Shown one piece after another: positions 1-8,503 of a stretch of DNA of 64,000 nt. A model generated the notes under the pieces. The model saw only the letters and a program-made list of their open reading frames with translations, was not told the origin of the DNA and did no database searches. The translations under genes were made by a program, and so were the position numbers. The stretch's first letter is position 1. Every line of letters starts with the position of its first letter. The stretch lies in NCBI RefSeq assembly GCF_900100075.1, contig NZ_FNEG01000001.1, forward strand, positions 1,178,001 to 1,242,000. Direction: 5' to 3'. The DNA comes from Chryseobacterium jejuense. Its GTDB lineage: Bacteria > Bacteroidota > Bacteroidia > Flavobacteriales > Weeksellaceae.

Positions 1-278
1 AATTCATTTTGACGTGAATATTTAAGGTTATATATTGCATTACCAAAATCACCGAAAAACTTATGAAAAAATATAACAATCACTCCTGTAAAAAAGTACT
101 TTCAGGTACTTAAAGTGGAATAATTTTTCTGAAAATTCCAATTGAACCCATCTCAGATCAATCATAGAAAAGCTTGTTCAAGAGGCCGTTGCAAGCTAAG
201 GATTGGTTCTTTGAGCTAAAGGGTCTCGCCTGCAAAGGTTGAATATCCAATTAAGTCATACACCAAAAAATTGATGTT
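1..278. other. Upstream non-coding stretch before vgrG
   Basis: No convincing reading frame was found on either strand in this AT-rich stretch. It leads directly into the vgrG start. No clear TAnnTTTG promoter or terminator stands out. It may hold the promoter of the effector island or the end of an upstream intergenic region. Confidence 0.4.
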
Positions 279-2411
279 ATGTTTCAGGAACAGAATAATC
301 TTCCCAAACCGGAAATAGATTCAGACAAGAAAGGTTTTGTAAACAAAATCAAGGAAAATAAAAAAATCAAAGAAGTAAAGAAAGTTGCTTCTAAAGTGAA
401 TAATGCAGTGAATGTGGTGAATACAGGAAAACAATTCCTGAATCAGCCTTTGATACCGAATGAACCTGCCATTATTAAAGAAAAACTCTGGGCAAAACAG
501 CCCACTTCCAGAATATTCAATGCAGACAGTATCCCGGAGAGTGCCATAGCAGGAATTAACCGCGTGGTAAAACTTGATATTCATGTGGAAGGCAAACCTA
601 TAAAATATTTCAAACATTTTAAGCTCACCCAAAGTACCACCAAACATCATGAGTTTGATCTTATTTTGGCCCATGATACTCTAGGAAGTGCAGAAAACCA
701 TAATCTTGAAGAAGCCCAAAACTTTCTGGGAAAAAGGATTACCGTTGTTTTCAAGTATAAAGATGTGGAAGGGGGTGCAGAACGAAATTTTGTGGGAGTT
801 ATCACAGAAGTTGGATTCAGCCAGGAAAAAGGAAGTCTTGGGAACCTTGTCTTATCAGGGTTCAGTCCAACAATCTTGTTAGATGCAGCCCCTCATATTC
901 AAAGTTTTGGAGGAGCACAGCCTATGAGTTTGAACAGTATTGCTAATGAAGTTATTAAAGAAGGCTTAGGGCAGGGAAAATATGATTTTAGAGTAGACGC
1001 CCGTCAGGGAAATGTATCTTACAGTTGTCAATACGAAGAAACTCATTATAATTATCTGGCGAGAATGGCAGAAGCTTATGGGGAGCAATTCTTTTATGAT
1101 GGGGAAGTACTGCATTTCGGACAGCTGCCTCCGCAGGAAAAACCTGTGATGCTAACTTATGGCAGTAATCTCACTGATGTTAAAATCAAAATGAAAGCTC
1201 AGCATGTTAATCCATCATTTTATGGATATAACAGCAGTAAAAATGAGAAATTTAAAGGCGGAAGCTCAAAAATTACCCATACCTCAGATATCGCCAAGCG
1301 TGCCTATGAAATTTCAGAAAAGACTTTTCAGACGCCGTCTTTACGCGTTGCACCCATCAAGGCTGCTTCCTTCATGGATATTGATGCCTCACAGAAAGGT
1401 GCTGCGGGAAGCAAGGCCTCAGAAGTTTTTATTACTTCGGGAAATACAACCGTACCATTTCTTTATCCAGGCTGTATTGCAGATATAGAAATGCGTAAAA
1501 CAGATACGAATAACACTGGGTATTTTACCAAGCTCATGCTGATAGAAGTAACCCATCAAGTGGATGCACGAGGGTATTACGATGGGTCTTTTCAGGCCAT
1601 AGCCTCTGATACCGGATTTATTCCAAGACCGGAATTTACAGTTCCCGTGGCAGAACCACAGTTTGGTAAGATCATTTCCAACACAGATCCTGAAAATCAA
1701 GGCCGCGTACAGGTTCAGCTCGACTGGCAAAGTGGGCAGGATACAACGGAATTTATCCGTGTGATGTCACCAGACGCTGGAAGCAGTGAAAAAGTAGGTA
1801 AGAATCGTGGCTTTATGTCTATTCCCGAAGTGGGAGATCAGGTGATTGTCAACTTTGTACATCTTCATCCGGACCGTCCTTTTGTCATGGGCGGAATGTA
1901 TCATGGGGGAATTGGAGCTGGTGGTGGTAACGGAAATAATATCATGAGTTTCAGCGGCAGAAGCGGTGCAGAATTGAAATATGATAATGGTGCCGGATCT
2001 ATGAATCTTAAAGATCAGGGTGGGGCCAATATGAATTTTGACGGAACCGGAAATGCAACTACCAACGCTAATAGCAATCATACCGTAAATGCAGGAAGCG
2101 CCAATGTAATCAATGTTGGGGGTAAGAAAGATGCTCCACCGCAATCCTTATTAAAAATGGATGCAGGCGGAAATATTACTCTTGACGGAAAAACAAGTAT
2201 TACCCTACAAGTAGGAGATAATTCTATTACCATATCTGAAGCAGGAATTATGGCATCAGCAGGAAAAGGAATGATTGATATTACCGCACTTACAGGAGCA
2301 TTAGGATTGTCAAGTAAAGGTGGCCCTATGGATATTAGCACAGATTCGCCACTTACAATTACCGGAGGACCAAGCGCTGTGATGTCTTCCGGAGATACCA
2401 ATATTATGTAA
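279..2411 (+). CDS. vgrG: Type VI secretion spike protein VgrG (TssI)
   Basis: A 710-residue VgrG, the trimeric tip of the type VI secretion needle that carries effectors into target cells. Residues 1-90 are lysine-rich and low in complexity. Residues about 95-430 match the gp27-like base. Residues about 460-555 form the gp5-type OB fold, with an FGKIISNTDP block and a GDQVIVNFVHLHPDRPFVMG block. The remainder is a glycine/asparagine-rich repetitive beta-helix needle with no extra toxin domain. It starts an operon: the PAAR-like effector gene follows 16 bases after its stop, so this VgrG very probably loads that effector. No other T6SS structural gene is in the window, so this looks like a satellite vgrG island. 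Confidence 0.93.
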   Translation: MFQEQNNLPKPEIDSDKKGFVNKIKENKKIKEVKKVASKVNNAVNVVNTGKQFLNQPLIPNEPAIIKEKLWAKQPTSRIFNADSIPESAIAGINRVVKLDIHVEGKPIKYFKHFKLTQSTTKHHEFDLILAHDTLGSAENHNLEEAQNFLGKRITVVFKYKDVEGGAERNFVGVITEVGFSQEKGSLGNLVLSGFSPTILLDAAPHIQSFGGAQPMSLNSIANEVIKEGLGQGKYDFRVDARQGNVSYSCQYEETHYNYLARMAEAYGEQFFYDGEVLHFGQLPPQEKPVMLTYGSNLTDVKIKMKAQHVNPSFYGYNSSKNEKFKGGSSKITHTSDIAKRAYEISEKTFQTPSLRVAPIKAASFMDIDASQKGAAGSKASEVFITSGNTTVPFLYPGCIADIEMRKTDTNNTGYFTKLMLIEVTHQVDARGYYDGSFQAIASDTGFIPRPEFTVPVAEPQFGKIISNTDPENQGRVQVQLDWQSGQDTTEFIRVMSPDAGSSEKVGKNRGFMSIPEVGDQVIVNFVHLHPDRPFVMGGMYHGGIGAGGGNGNNIMSFSGRSGAELKYDNGAGSMNLKDQGGANMNFDGTGNATTNANSNHTVNAGSANVINVGGKKDAPPQSLLKMDAGGNITLDGKTSITLQVGDNSITISEAGIMASAGKGMIDITALTGALGLSSKGGPMDISTDSPLTITGGPSAVMSSGDTNIM

Positions 2412-2427
2412 TTCTAAAACAGAAATC

Positions 2428-4044
2428 ATGGATGAGTTAGAATACATCACCCTCAATGCCCTGATGATGTGCGATCAGGGAGCTGCCCCGGATTTCTTTA
2501 AACCTACGTTCAATACAAAGGTGAAGATCCATGGTTGTCTTGTGGCTACCAATCAAGATGCTGCTCCTCTGATTAATATTCCATCCTTTAAGGTATGCAA
2601 AGTTAGTGGTGGCCCTTGTGCACCAGCCACCGTTCCTATGACCTGGCAGGATACCTGGCAGGTAAAAATTAACGGAATCAGATCTTTGATTGGAAAAAGT
2701 ACCTGTCAATGTCCTGTGGGTGGAAAGATAGAATTTATGACCAGCGGGCAGGTTCCTCTTCCGGACGATGCCGCTCAGGAAGTAAAAGATATGCAGGATC
2801 AGGCACAGCGTGAACTTGATGACAGCGGACATGGAGACAGTGTAGGGGAAGCAGGCTTTGTAGAAGGGATGATCCCCGTTTGGGGGAGCGGCCGTGATCT
2901 TATTAATGATATACAGACCGGTGATGGCTGGGGAGCAGCAATGAATGCCGGATTTTTAATCTGGGATGTAGCCTCTATTGCGGTAGGAGTGGTCTCTTTT
3001 GGAACCGGAACAGTAGCCATGCAGGGAGCAAAAGCCGGTGTGAAAGGCGCCATAAAAGCGGGTGCAAAAGCTATCTCTAAAGAAGCTCTTCAGCAGATGG
3101 GAAAAGCGGCGTTGAAAAAACTGAGCAAAGAAGCCTTAAAGAAAAGTGTAGACGATATCGCTAAAAAGCTTCTTAAAACCTGTGTTTTTGCTTGTTTTCC
3201 GGCTGGAACCCCTGTTCATACTGAATATGGAATTAAAAATATTGAAGACATCCGCATCGGAGATCTGGTCTGGGCTTATGATGAAGATACAGATACCGTA
3301 GCCCTTCAGCCGGTGATTGATTTAATCACCAATGAAAGTGACCATACGATTAGTATTTATACGGAAGCCGAAGTGATTGAGACAACGGCGATACATCCTT
3401 TTTATACTGAGGAAGGCTGGAAAGATGCTTCAGAATTAGAAATAGGCGAAAAAATTCTAACCAAAAATAATACGAAAGTTACCATTGAAAGAACAGAATA
3501 TAGCTATGAACCTAAAAAAGTTTATAACTTTACGGTAGACCACTTTCATACGTATTTTGTAGGCCTGTTAGCTTTATTGGTACATAATTCTGGCAGATGC
3601 TTGTCGCAAATGATTTTGGAATCTCAAAAATGGTTTCAGAAAGTTAGACGCGGATATTTTTTTAATTTAGTCTGGAATAGCGAATTAAGAAAGCAAGCAT
3701 TAGAAAAAGGTTTTAAATATTCTCATGAAGTTGAAGTTTTATTAAAGAAAGGGAAAGTTGGAAAAATAGACGGATTAATAGAAAATGCTGACGGAACTTT
3801 TAAAATTATTGAACGTAAGGCTAGTGATCTAACTCAAATTTCAGATAAAACAATCAAAAGTTATATTGATGATGCAGCAAAATATAATGGTAAACCTATG
3901 ACACAGACAGGCCAAGTAATAAATTCAGCTGGAGATAAAGTAATATTACATGTTGAAAAAGTTGGTAACTTAAGTAAAGAAGTTCTTGAGCATGCAAGAA
4001 AAAAAGGAGTAGAAATAGTGGATAATATTTCTGGATTAATTTAA
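2428..4044 (+). CDS. T6SS effector: PAAR-like (DUF4280) - Hint - nuclease-like toxin
   Basis: A 538-residue modular effector. Residues 1-108 are a cysteine-containing PAAR-like domain of the DUF4280 kind, the tip cap of VgrG. Residues 143-250 form a hydrophobic, Gly/Ala/Lys-rich linker with possible membrane-active helices. Residues 256-387 form a Hint module, beginning with Cys256 in CFPAGTPV and ending VHN before Ser388, as in pretoxin-Hint domains that cleave the toxin off. Residues 388-538 are the variable tip. Asp448, Glu462 and Lys464 lie in a D-x13-E-x-K arrangement (KIDGL then IIERKASD) that suggests a PD-(D/E)xK nuclease. The nuclease activity is inference. The coding DNA becomes visibly more AT-rich after about position 3590, as expected for a swapped toxin module. 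The downstream gene is the expected immunity gene. Confidence 0.85.
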   Translation: MDELEYITLNALMMCDQGAAPDFFKPTFNTKVKIHGCLVATNQDAAPLINIPSFKVCKVSGGPCAPATVPMTWQDTWQVKINGIRSLIGKSTCQCPVGGKIEFMTSGQVPLPDDAAQEVKDMQDQAQRELDDSGHGDSVGEAGFVEGMIPVWGSGRDLINDIQTGDGWGAAMNAGFLIWDVASIAVGVVSFGTGTVAMQGAKAGVKGAIKAGAKAISKEALQQMGKAALKKLSKEALKKSVDDIAKKLLKTCVFACFPAGTPVHTEYGIKNIEDIRIGDLVWAYDEDTDTVALQPVIDLITNESDHTISIYTEAEVIETTAIHPFYTEEGWKDASELEIGEKILTKNNTKVTIERTEYSYEPKKVYNFTVDHFHTYFVGLLALLVHNSGRCLSQMILESQKWFQKVRRGYFFNLVWNSELRKQALEKGFKYSHEVEVLLKKGKVGKIDGLIENADGTFKIIERKASDLTQISDKTIKSYIDDAAKYNGKPMTQTGQVINSAGDKVILHVEKVGNLSKEVLEHARKKGVEIVDNISGLI

Positions 4045-4063
4045 TTAAAAATTTATTATAAAA

Positions 4064-4654
4064 ATGTATAAAACAGAATTTTCGAAGTATAACGGACTTA
4101 TGGAAAAGATAATGGATGAACAAACTACATTAGAAGTTCATTTATCTACAGAATTTAGCCAGAATGTTCCAAAGAAGTTTTTAAAATATACCCCTGATGA
4201 GTGGGCTAGATATGCTTTTGAAAATGATCTTGAATATAGTATTAACTATTATAAAGATGAAAAACCTTATTGTCAAGTTACCATTGATTCTATGAGTATA
4301 AAATTAAATTTTTACGATAATAATATACTTAAGCATAATCTAATGATAATCTTTTCTAAAGGTGAGATAGTTAAAGGAGATTTTGAGGTATATAATAACA
4401 ATAAAAATTTTTTAAAACAAATTTCTTGGTATGGTGATCTGGGAAAAACACTCTTATTCTATTCAAATAAAAAGAAAGATAATGTTTTTTTGAAGGAATT
4501 TGTAAAAGAAAATGATAAAACAGTACTCATCGAACAATTTGGAACTGCAGATCTATCCAAACATTGGTTTGATACTCCTAAAGATTATTTAGACTATGAA
4601 GCATTGTTAGATTACCAGAATTTATTTAATGAGCTCCCATCAGTACCAGCTTAA
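4064..4654 (+). CDS. Probable immunity protein for the adjacent T6SS toxin
   Basis: A 196-residue soluble protein with no signal peptide or membrane segment, encoded 19 bases after the toxin stop. Position alone makes it the best candidate cognate immunity protein. It has a paralogue at 7851-8474. The two share a conserved N-terminal block (TTLEV, EWARYAFEN or DWAKYAFEN) and an almost identical C-terminal block (FGTADLSKHWFD, PKDYLDYE, LLDYQNLFN). I do not recognise the family. The start is ATG at 4064; a later ATG at residue 13 is possible, but the paralogue aligns from the first residues. The DNA is AT-rich like the toxin tip. A cytosolic location fits a cytosolic nuclease target. Confidence 0.65.
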   Translation: MYKTEFSKYNGLMEKIMDEQTTLEVHLSTEFSQNVPKKFLKYTPDEWARYAFENDLEYSINYYKDEKPYCQVTIDSMSIKLNFYDNNILKHNLMIIFSKGEIVKGDFEVYNNNKNFLKQISWYGDLGKTLLFYSNKKKDNVFLKEFVKENDKTVLIEQFGTADLSKHWFDTPKDYLDYEALLDYQNLFNELPSVPA

Positions 4655-4672
4655 AAAAGACTGTTCGTTTGT

Positions 4673-5347
4673 ATGAGCAAAAAGTTAAAAGTCGGGGATA
4701 TATTTTATCTCAAACTAAAAAATCAAGAAAAATATGTATTTGGAAGAGTATTGTTTGATGTAAAAAAACAATATCAAAAAATTGTAAATGTTAATAATCT
4801 GCCTTCTGATTATTTCCCATACTTAAAGATGTTTTATTCTGATTGTCATTTGGTTGAAATGTATGATGGCTTATATGATCAATCGAATTCTTATGATAGC
4901 ACTTCTAAAATTATTATACCAAGGGTTTTAACTCAAGCAATTGATTCAAAATGGAATATACTTAATTGGGGAATCATTAAAAATGAACCTGTTGATTATA
5001 CTAAGGTTGAATTCCCAGAACATCTAAATATCATGTCGAACATAGTAAAATTAGACAGAGGCGAAATTTCACTCAAAACGAATATGAACATTAAAGATAA
5101 TATAATAGATAATTTTAATAGTGAGATGTATGTTCCTGCCACAATTGCTTATGCCAGCCTGGATTTCCAAAATAAAAGGGAGCTTATTCCTGAAGATGCT
5201 AGATGGCCGGAGTATATAAAAAATGGAGATTTACTTTATCATACTGAACTTAGGAGAAAAATATATAATGATTTAAATATCGATCCAGATAAAAGTTATT
5301 ATGAGCTATCTAAGGAAATGGGATTTGATTTAGAACGGTTTTATTAA
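4673..5347 (+). CDS. Imm26-like immunity protein, array copy 1
   Basis: A 224-residue soluble protein, the first of four tandem paralogues. The N-terminus (KVGDIFYLKL, then YVFGRVLFDV) resembles the start of Imm26-family proteins, which neutralise nuclease-type polymorphic toxins; that assignment is from memory of the motif only. The C-terminus carries DPDKSYYELSKEMGFDLERFY, shared by all four copies with small changes. The first 194 bases are almost identical to those of copy 2. It lies 18 bases after the preceding gene and 3 bases before the next, so it is co-transcribed. No matching toxin other than that at 2428-4044 is in view. Confidence 0.7.
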   Translation: MSKKLKVGDIFYLKLKNQEKYVFGRVLFDVKKQYQKIVNVNNLPSDYFPYLKMFYSDCHLVEMYDGLYDQSNSYDSTSKIIIPRVLTQAIDSKWNILNWGIIKNEPVDYTKVEFPEHLNIMSNIVKLDRGEISLKTNMNIKDNIIDNFNSEMYVPATIAYASLDFQNKRELIPEDARWPEYIKNGDLLYHTELRRKIYNDLNIDPDKSYYELSKEMGFDLERFY

Positions 5348-5350
5348 GGA

Positions 5351-6025
5351 ATGAGCAAAAAGTTAAAAGTCGGGGATATATTTTATCTCAAACTAAAAGA
5401 TCAAGAAAAATATGTATTTGGAAGAGTATTGTTTGATGTAAAAAAACAATATCAAAAAATTGTAAATGTTAATAATCTGCCTTCTGATTATTTCCCATAC
5501 TTAAAGATGTTTTATTCTGATTGTCATTTGGTTGAAATGTATGATGGAGTTTATGATAATATAAATGATTTTGACAGTTCTTCCAAAATTATTATCCCAC
5601 GAGTATTAACACAACCTGTAGATTCAAAAAGAAATGTTTTAGATTGGGGAATCGTTAGTAATCAGAAAGTAGATTATACCCAAATAGAATTTCCGGAAAA
5701 TTTAAATTTATCAAATAATGTTAAGTTTTTAGACCGAGGGGAATTGTCCTTAAGAACTAAAATAACTGGGAATGAAGCAGAAAGTATAGGCTATAAAAGT
5801 AATATGTGTGTACCATTAACAGTGGCCAATGCTTCATTAGATTTTCAGGGAAAAAGAGATTTAATTCCGGAAGATATTTGTAGACCTTCTTACTTGAAGG
5901 ATAATGATTTGTACTATAACCCTGAACTCAGAGCAAAAATTTATACAGAGTTAAATATCGATCCAGATAAAAGCTATTATGAATTATCTAAAGAAATGGG
6001 ATTTGATTTAGAGCGGTTTTATTAA
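5351..6025 (+). CDS. Imm26-like immunity protein, array copy 2
   Basis: A 224-residue paralogue of the previous gene. Its first 65 or so residues differ from copy 1 at one position only, Asn to Asp in LKDQEKY. From residue about 66 the sequences diverge strongly (YDNINDFDSSSK, LDWGIVSNQKVDYTQ), then converge again at the last 25 residues. This mosaic points to recent gene conversion or unequal crossing-over within the array. The middle segment, not the ends, is probably what sets toxin specificity. The start ATG sits 3 bases after the previous stop. Confidence 0.7.
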   Translation: MSKKLKVGDIFYLKLKDQEKYVFGRVLFDVKKQYQKIVNVNNLPSDYFPYLKMFYSDCHLVEMYDGVYDNINDFDSSSKIIIPRVLTQPVDSKRNVLDWGIVSNQKVDYTQIEFPENLNLSNNVKFLDRGELSLRTKITGNEAESIGYKSNMCVPLTVANASLDFQGKRDLIPEDICRPSYLKDNDLYYNPELRAKIYTELNIDPDKSYYELSKEMGFDLERFY

Positions 6026-6027
6026 GG

Positions 6028-6702
6028 ATGAGTAAAAAATTAGGAACTGGAGATATTTTTTATCTAAAAATTGAAAATGAAAATCTATATGTATTTGGTA
6101 GGGTTTTATTTGATGTTAATTCTCAATTCAATAAAATTATAAAGAAAACTGAATTATCAGAGGATTACTTTCCAATTCTAGCCGGATTTTATCAAGGATA
6201 CCAGTTAGTAGAAATGTATGATGGAATTTATGAAAATATAAATGATTTTACTGAACCAAAAGTTATTATTCCAAGAGTTTTAGTAACATCATTAAATAAC
6301 TCTAAGTATAATTCATTAGAATTTGGAAAAATAAAAAATGTTAATGTAGATTATACAAAAGTTGAATTTCCTGAAAATTTGACTTATGATATGGATGGAG
6401 CTATTCTTTCTCGTGGAGAATTAAATTTAAAAACTCGTTTATCAGAAAAAGAATTTAAAGAGCTAGACTATCAGATCTCTTCATGTGTACCAAGAGTTCT
6501 ATTACATGCTACTTTAGATTTTCAAAAAAGAAGAGATCTTATACCACAAGAAGTAATAAGACCTCATTATTTAATTAAAAATGATTTACATTATAATAAT
6601 GAATTAAGAAAAGTAGTTTATGATAATCTTAGATTAGATCCAAATAAAAGTTATTATGAGTTATCTAAGGAAATGGGATTTGATTTAGAGCGGTTTTATT
6701 AA
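6028..6702 (+). CDS. Imm26-like immunity protein, array copy 3
   Basis: A 224-residue paralogue, more diverged than copies 1 and 2. It keeps GDIFYLK, YVFGRVLFDV, VEMYDGIYENINDF and the C-terminal SYYELSKEMGFDLERFY. The YENINDF block is shared with copy 2 and not copy 1, which supports piecemeal exchange among copies. It begins 2 bases after the previous stop. Cytosolic, with no signal peptide. The function as an immunity protein is inferred from context and family resemblance. Confidence 0.68.
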   Translation: MSKKLGTGDIFYLKIENENLYVFGRVLFDVNSQFNKIIKKTELSEDYFPILAGFYQGYQLVEMYDGIYENINDFTEPKVIIPRVLVTSLNNSKYNSLEFGKIKNVNVDYTKVEFPENLTYDMDGAILSRGELNLKTRLSEKEFKELDYQISSCVPRVLLHATLDFQKRRDLIPQEVIRPHYLIKNDLHYNNELRKVVYDNLRLDPNKSYYELSKEMGFDLERFY

Positions 6703-6705
6703 GAA

Positions 6706-7359
6706 ATGAGTAAGAAATTAAATCAAGGAGATCTATTTTATTTGCAACTTGAAGGGTTGGATAAGTTTATTTTCGGGCAAATTCTGTTCGATGTTGAGAA
6801 ACAATATTTTGTATCTTCTATTGAACAAGATCATGAATCATACTTTGGTGTATATGAAGAATGTCAGTTAATAAGAATGTATAAAGGAATATATGATAAA
6901 CCTGATCTTCCGGAACATTTGGAAACACTAATAGATGGGGTTTTTATTTATAGGGTTGATTCAAAGGCTAATAGATTAAAATGGGGAAAGGCAGGGCATT
7001 TAAAAATAGATTATCAATCTGTTGAATTTCCTGAAATTATTGGAGATGCTCATGGAAGTATTCAGTTGTTAAGAGGAGAACTTCATATTAAAACTCAATA
7101 CAAGGATATCAATGATTTTGAAATTAGCTGGAGTGCAGAATATCCTGAAGTATTGGCAAATGAGTGTGTTCATTTACAAGGACGTGAAGATTTGGTTTCT
7201 GGAGAGCATTATAGCGATAGTTTTAAGGAAATGGATTTAAGAAATTTTCCTGAATTAAGAGATAAAGTTTATAGAGACCTGAATTTAGATCCAGATAAAA
7301 GCTATTATGAATTATCTAAAGAAATGGGATTTGATTTAGCCAGATTCTATGAACATTAA
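6706..7359 (+). CDS. Imm26-like immunity protein, array copy 4
   Basis: A 217-residue paralogue and the most diverged of the four. It keeps NQGDLFYLQL, FIFGQILFDVEKQY, LRGELHIKT and SYYELSKEMGFDLARFYEH. A deletion near residues 40-50 shortens it relative to the others. It begins 3 bases after the previous stop and closes the paralogue run. The next gene belongs to another family (DUF4259). It is probably an orphan immunity gene kept against toxins of sister strains; this is inference. Confidence 0.66.
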   Translation: MSKKLNQGDLFYLQLEGLDKFIFGQILFDVEKQYFVSSIEQDHESYFGVYEECQLIRMYKGIYDKPDLPEHLETLIDGVFIYRVDSKANRLKWGKAGHLKIDYQSVEFPEIIGDAHGSIQLLRGELHIKTQYKDINDFEISWSAEYPEVLANECVHLQGREDLVSGEHYSDSFKEMDLRNFPELRDKVYRDLNLDPDKSYYELSKEMGFDLARFYEH

Positions 7360-7374
7360 TTTTAAAATATAATT

Positions 7375-7854
7375 ATGGGGGCTTGGGGATACAAGAACTT
7401 TGAAAATGATACTGCTGCAGATTGGTTTGCAGAACTGGAGGAATCTCCGGATAAAGAATTAGTGATTCCTTATCTCACCAAAATTTTGGATGAAGATGAT
7501 TTTATAGATGACGAAGAGAGTTTTATTACATTAGCAATACTTGAAGCACTGAGTGGTCGTTTGAAATTGATTTCCACAGACTACATTTTGCCACAGTTGG
7601 AATCTGTAGATACGATTCTATTAGCTCAAATGGTTATAAAAGCCTCCAAAAAGATCCTTTTCTTTAAAGAGCATTCAGAAGTAAGAGAATTATGGGAAGA
7701 ATCTGATGAATATCACCAATGGTTTAATTATCAGGTTTCTTTAATTATGAAGCTCAATAATTTTTATAGCAACTATAATTTTGTTGATGAAGAAAATAAT
7801 GATCCGGAAATTGAGGAAGAGTGGACGAAATATATAAAAACCAATTTTTCGTGA
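7375..7854 (+). CDS. DUF4259-family protein
   Basis: A 159-residue acidic soluble protein opening MGAWGYKNFENDTAADWFAELEE, the hallmark of DUF4259 proteins, which often occur in polymorphic-toxin immunity loci. The biochemical role is unknown. The stop TGA at 7852-7854 overlaps the GTG start of the next gene at 7851, so the two are translationally coupled. In this setting it is most likely another immunity-type protein, but that is inference from neighbours. Confidence 0.75.
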   Translation: MGAWGYKNFENDTAADWFAELEESPDKELVIPYLTKILDEDDFIDDEESFITLAILEALSGRLKLISTDYILPQLESVDTILLAQMVIKASKKILFFKEHSEVRELWEESDEYHQWFNYQVSLIMKLNNFYSNYNFVDEENNDPEIEEEWTKYIKTNFS

Positions 7855-8474
7855 CATATACAACAGAGTTTGCAGATTATAATACTGCTATGGGAGAAAT
7901 CATAATGAGTGAAGAAACTACTCTTGAGGTACTTTTATCCAATGAATTTGGATTAAATATCCCTGAACAATTTTCAAATATTTCTCCAGAAGATTGGGCT
8001 AAATATGCATTTGAGAATAATCTGGAATATGTTATCACATTTTATAAAGATCAGAAACCATGTGCTACAGTAAGTAATACAACTCTTTCAATAAGTATTA
8101 AATATTATGAAGAAAAAGAAGATGTGTTGAAAGTATATTTAAGTACAAATTTTATGAAAGGCAATATTGATAATGGATTTGTTCTTTATGATAATAATAA
8201 AATATTTCTAAGCCAAATAGATAGGATAGGAGGTTTAGGGCAAACAATACTTTTTTATTCGCAAAAGAAAAAAAATAACGTTTTTTCAGAAGAATTTACT
8301 GAAACCAATGGTAATGTTGAACTGGTTGAACAATTTGGAACCGCAGATCTATCCAAACATTGGTTTGATGTTCCTAAAGATTATTTAGACTATGAGTCAC
8401 TATTGGACTATCAAAATCTTTTTAATCAGCTCCCGGCAGTTTTGGATCAAAAAAGCGTTAGAACAAGTCATTAA
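7851..8474 (+). CDS. Second copy of the toxin-adjacent immunity protein
   Basis: A paralogue of the gene at 4064-4654, about 207 residues. I place the start at GTG 7851 because the translation from there (VTYTTEFADYN) aligns with the start of the paralogue (MYKTEFSKYN). An upstream in-frame start at 7821 would lie well inside the DUF4259 gene. The end is highly conserved (FGTADLSKHWFDVPKDYLD), followed by a short extra tail. The two copies flank the Imm26-like array and may mark the edges of an insertion or successive acquisitions. The GTGA overlap implies coupling with the DUF4259 gene. Confidence 0.66.
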   Translation: MTYTTEFADYNTAMGEIIMSEETTLEVLLSNEFGLNIPEQFSNISPEDWAKYAFENNLEYVITFYKDQKPCATVSNTTLSISIKYYEEKEDVLKVYLSTNFMKGNIDNGFVLYDNNKIFLSQIDRIGGLGQTILFYSQKKKNNVFSEEFTETNGNVELVEQFGTADLSKHWFDVPKDYLDYESLLDYQNLFNQLPAVLDQKSVRTSH

Positions 8475-8503
8475 TTAAACGGTACAGGAGTCAAAATAAA
8501 GTA

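Noticed and set aside
3190..3590. Hint segment of the T6SS effector read as a splicing intein
   Set aside because: It starts with Cys and ends HN-Ser as inteins do, but it sits between a PAAR-like head and a variable toxin tip, which is the known pretoxin-Hint layout; joining the two sides would not restore a known protein.
4673..7359. Tandem repeats as a possible CRISPR or satellite array
   Set aside because: The repeat unit is a full 217-224 codon gene, and no short repeat-spacer structure is present anywhere in the window.
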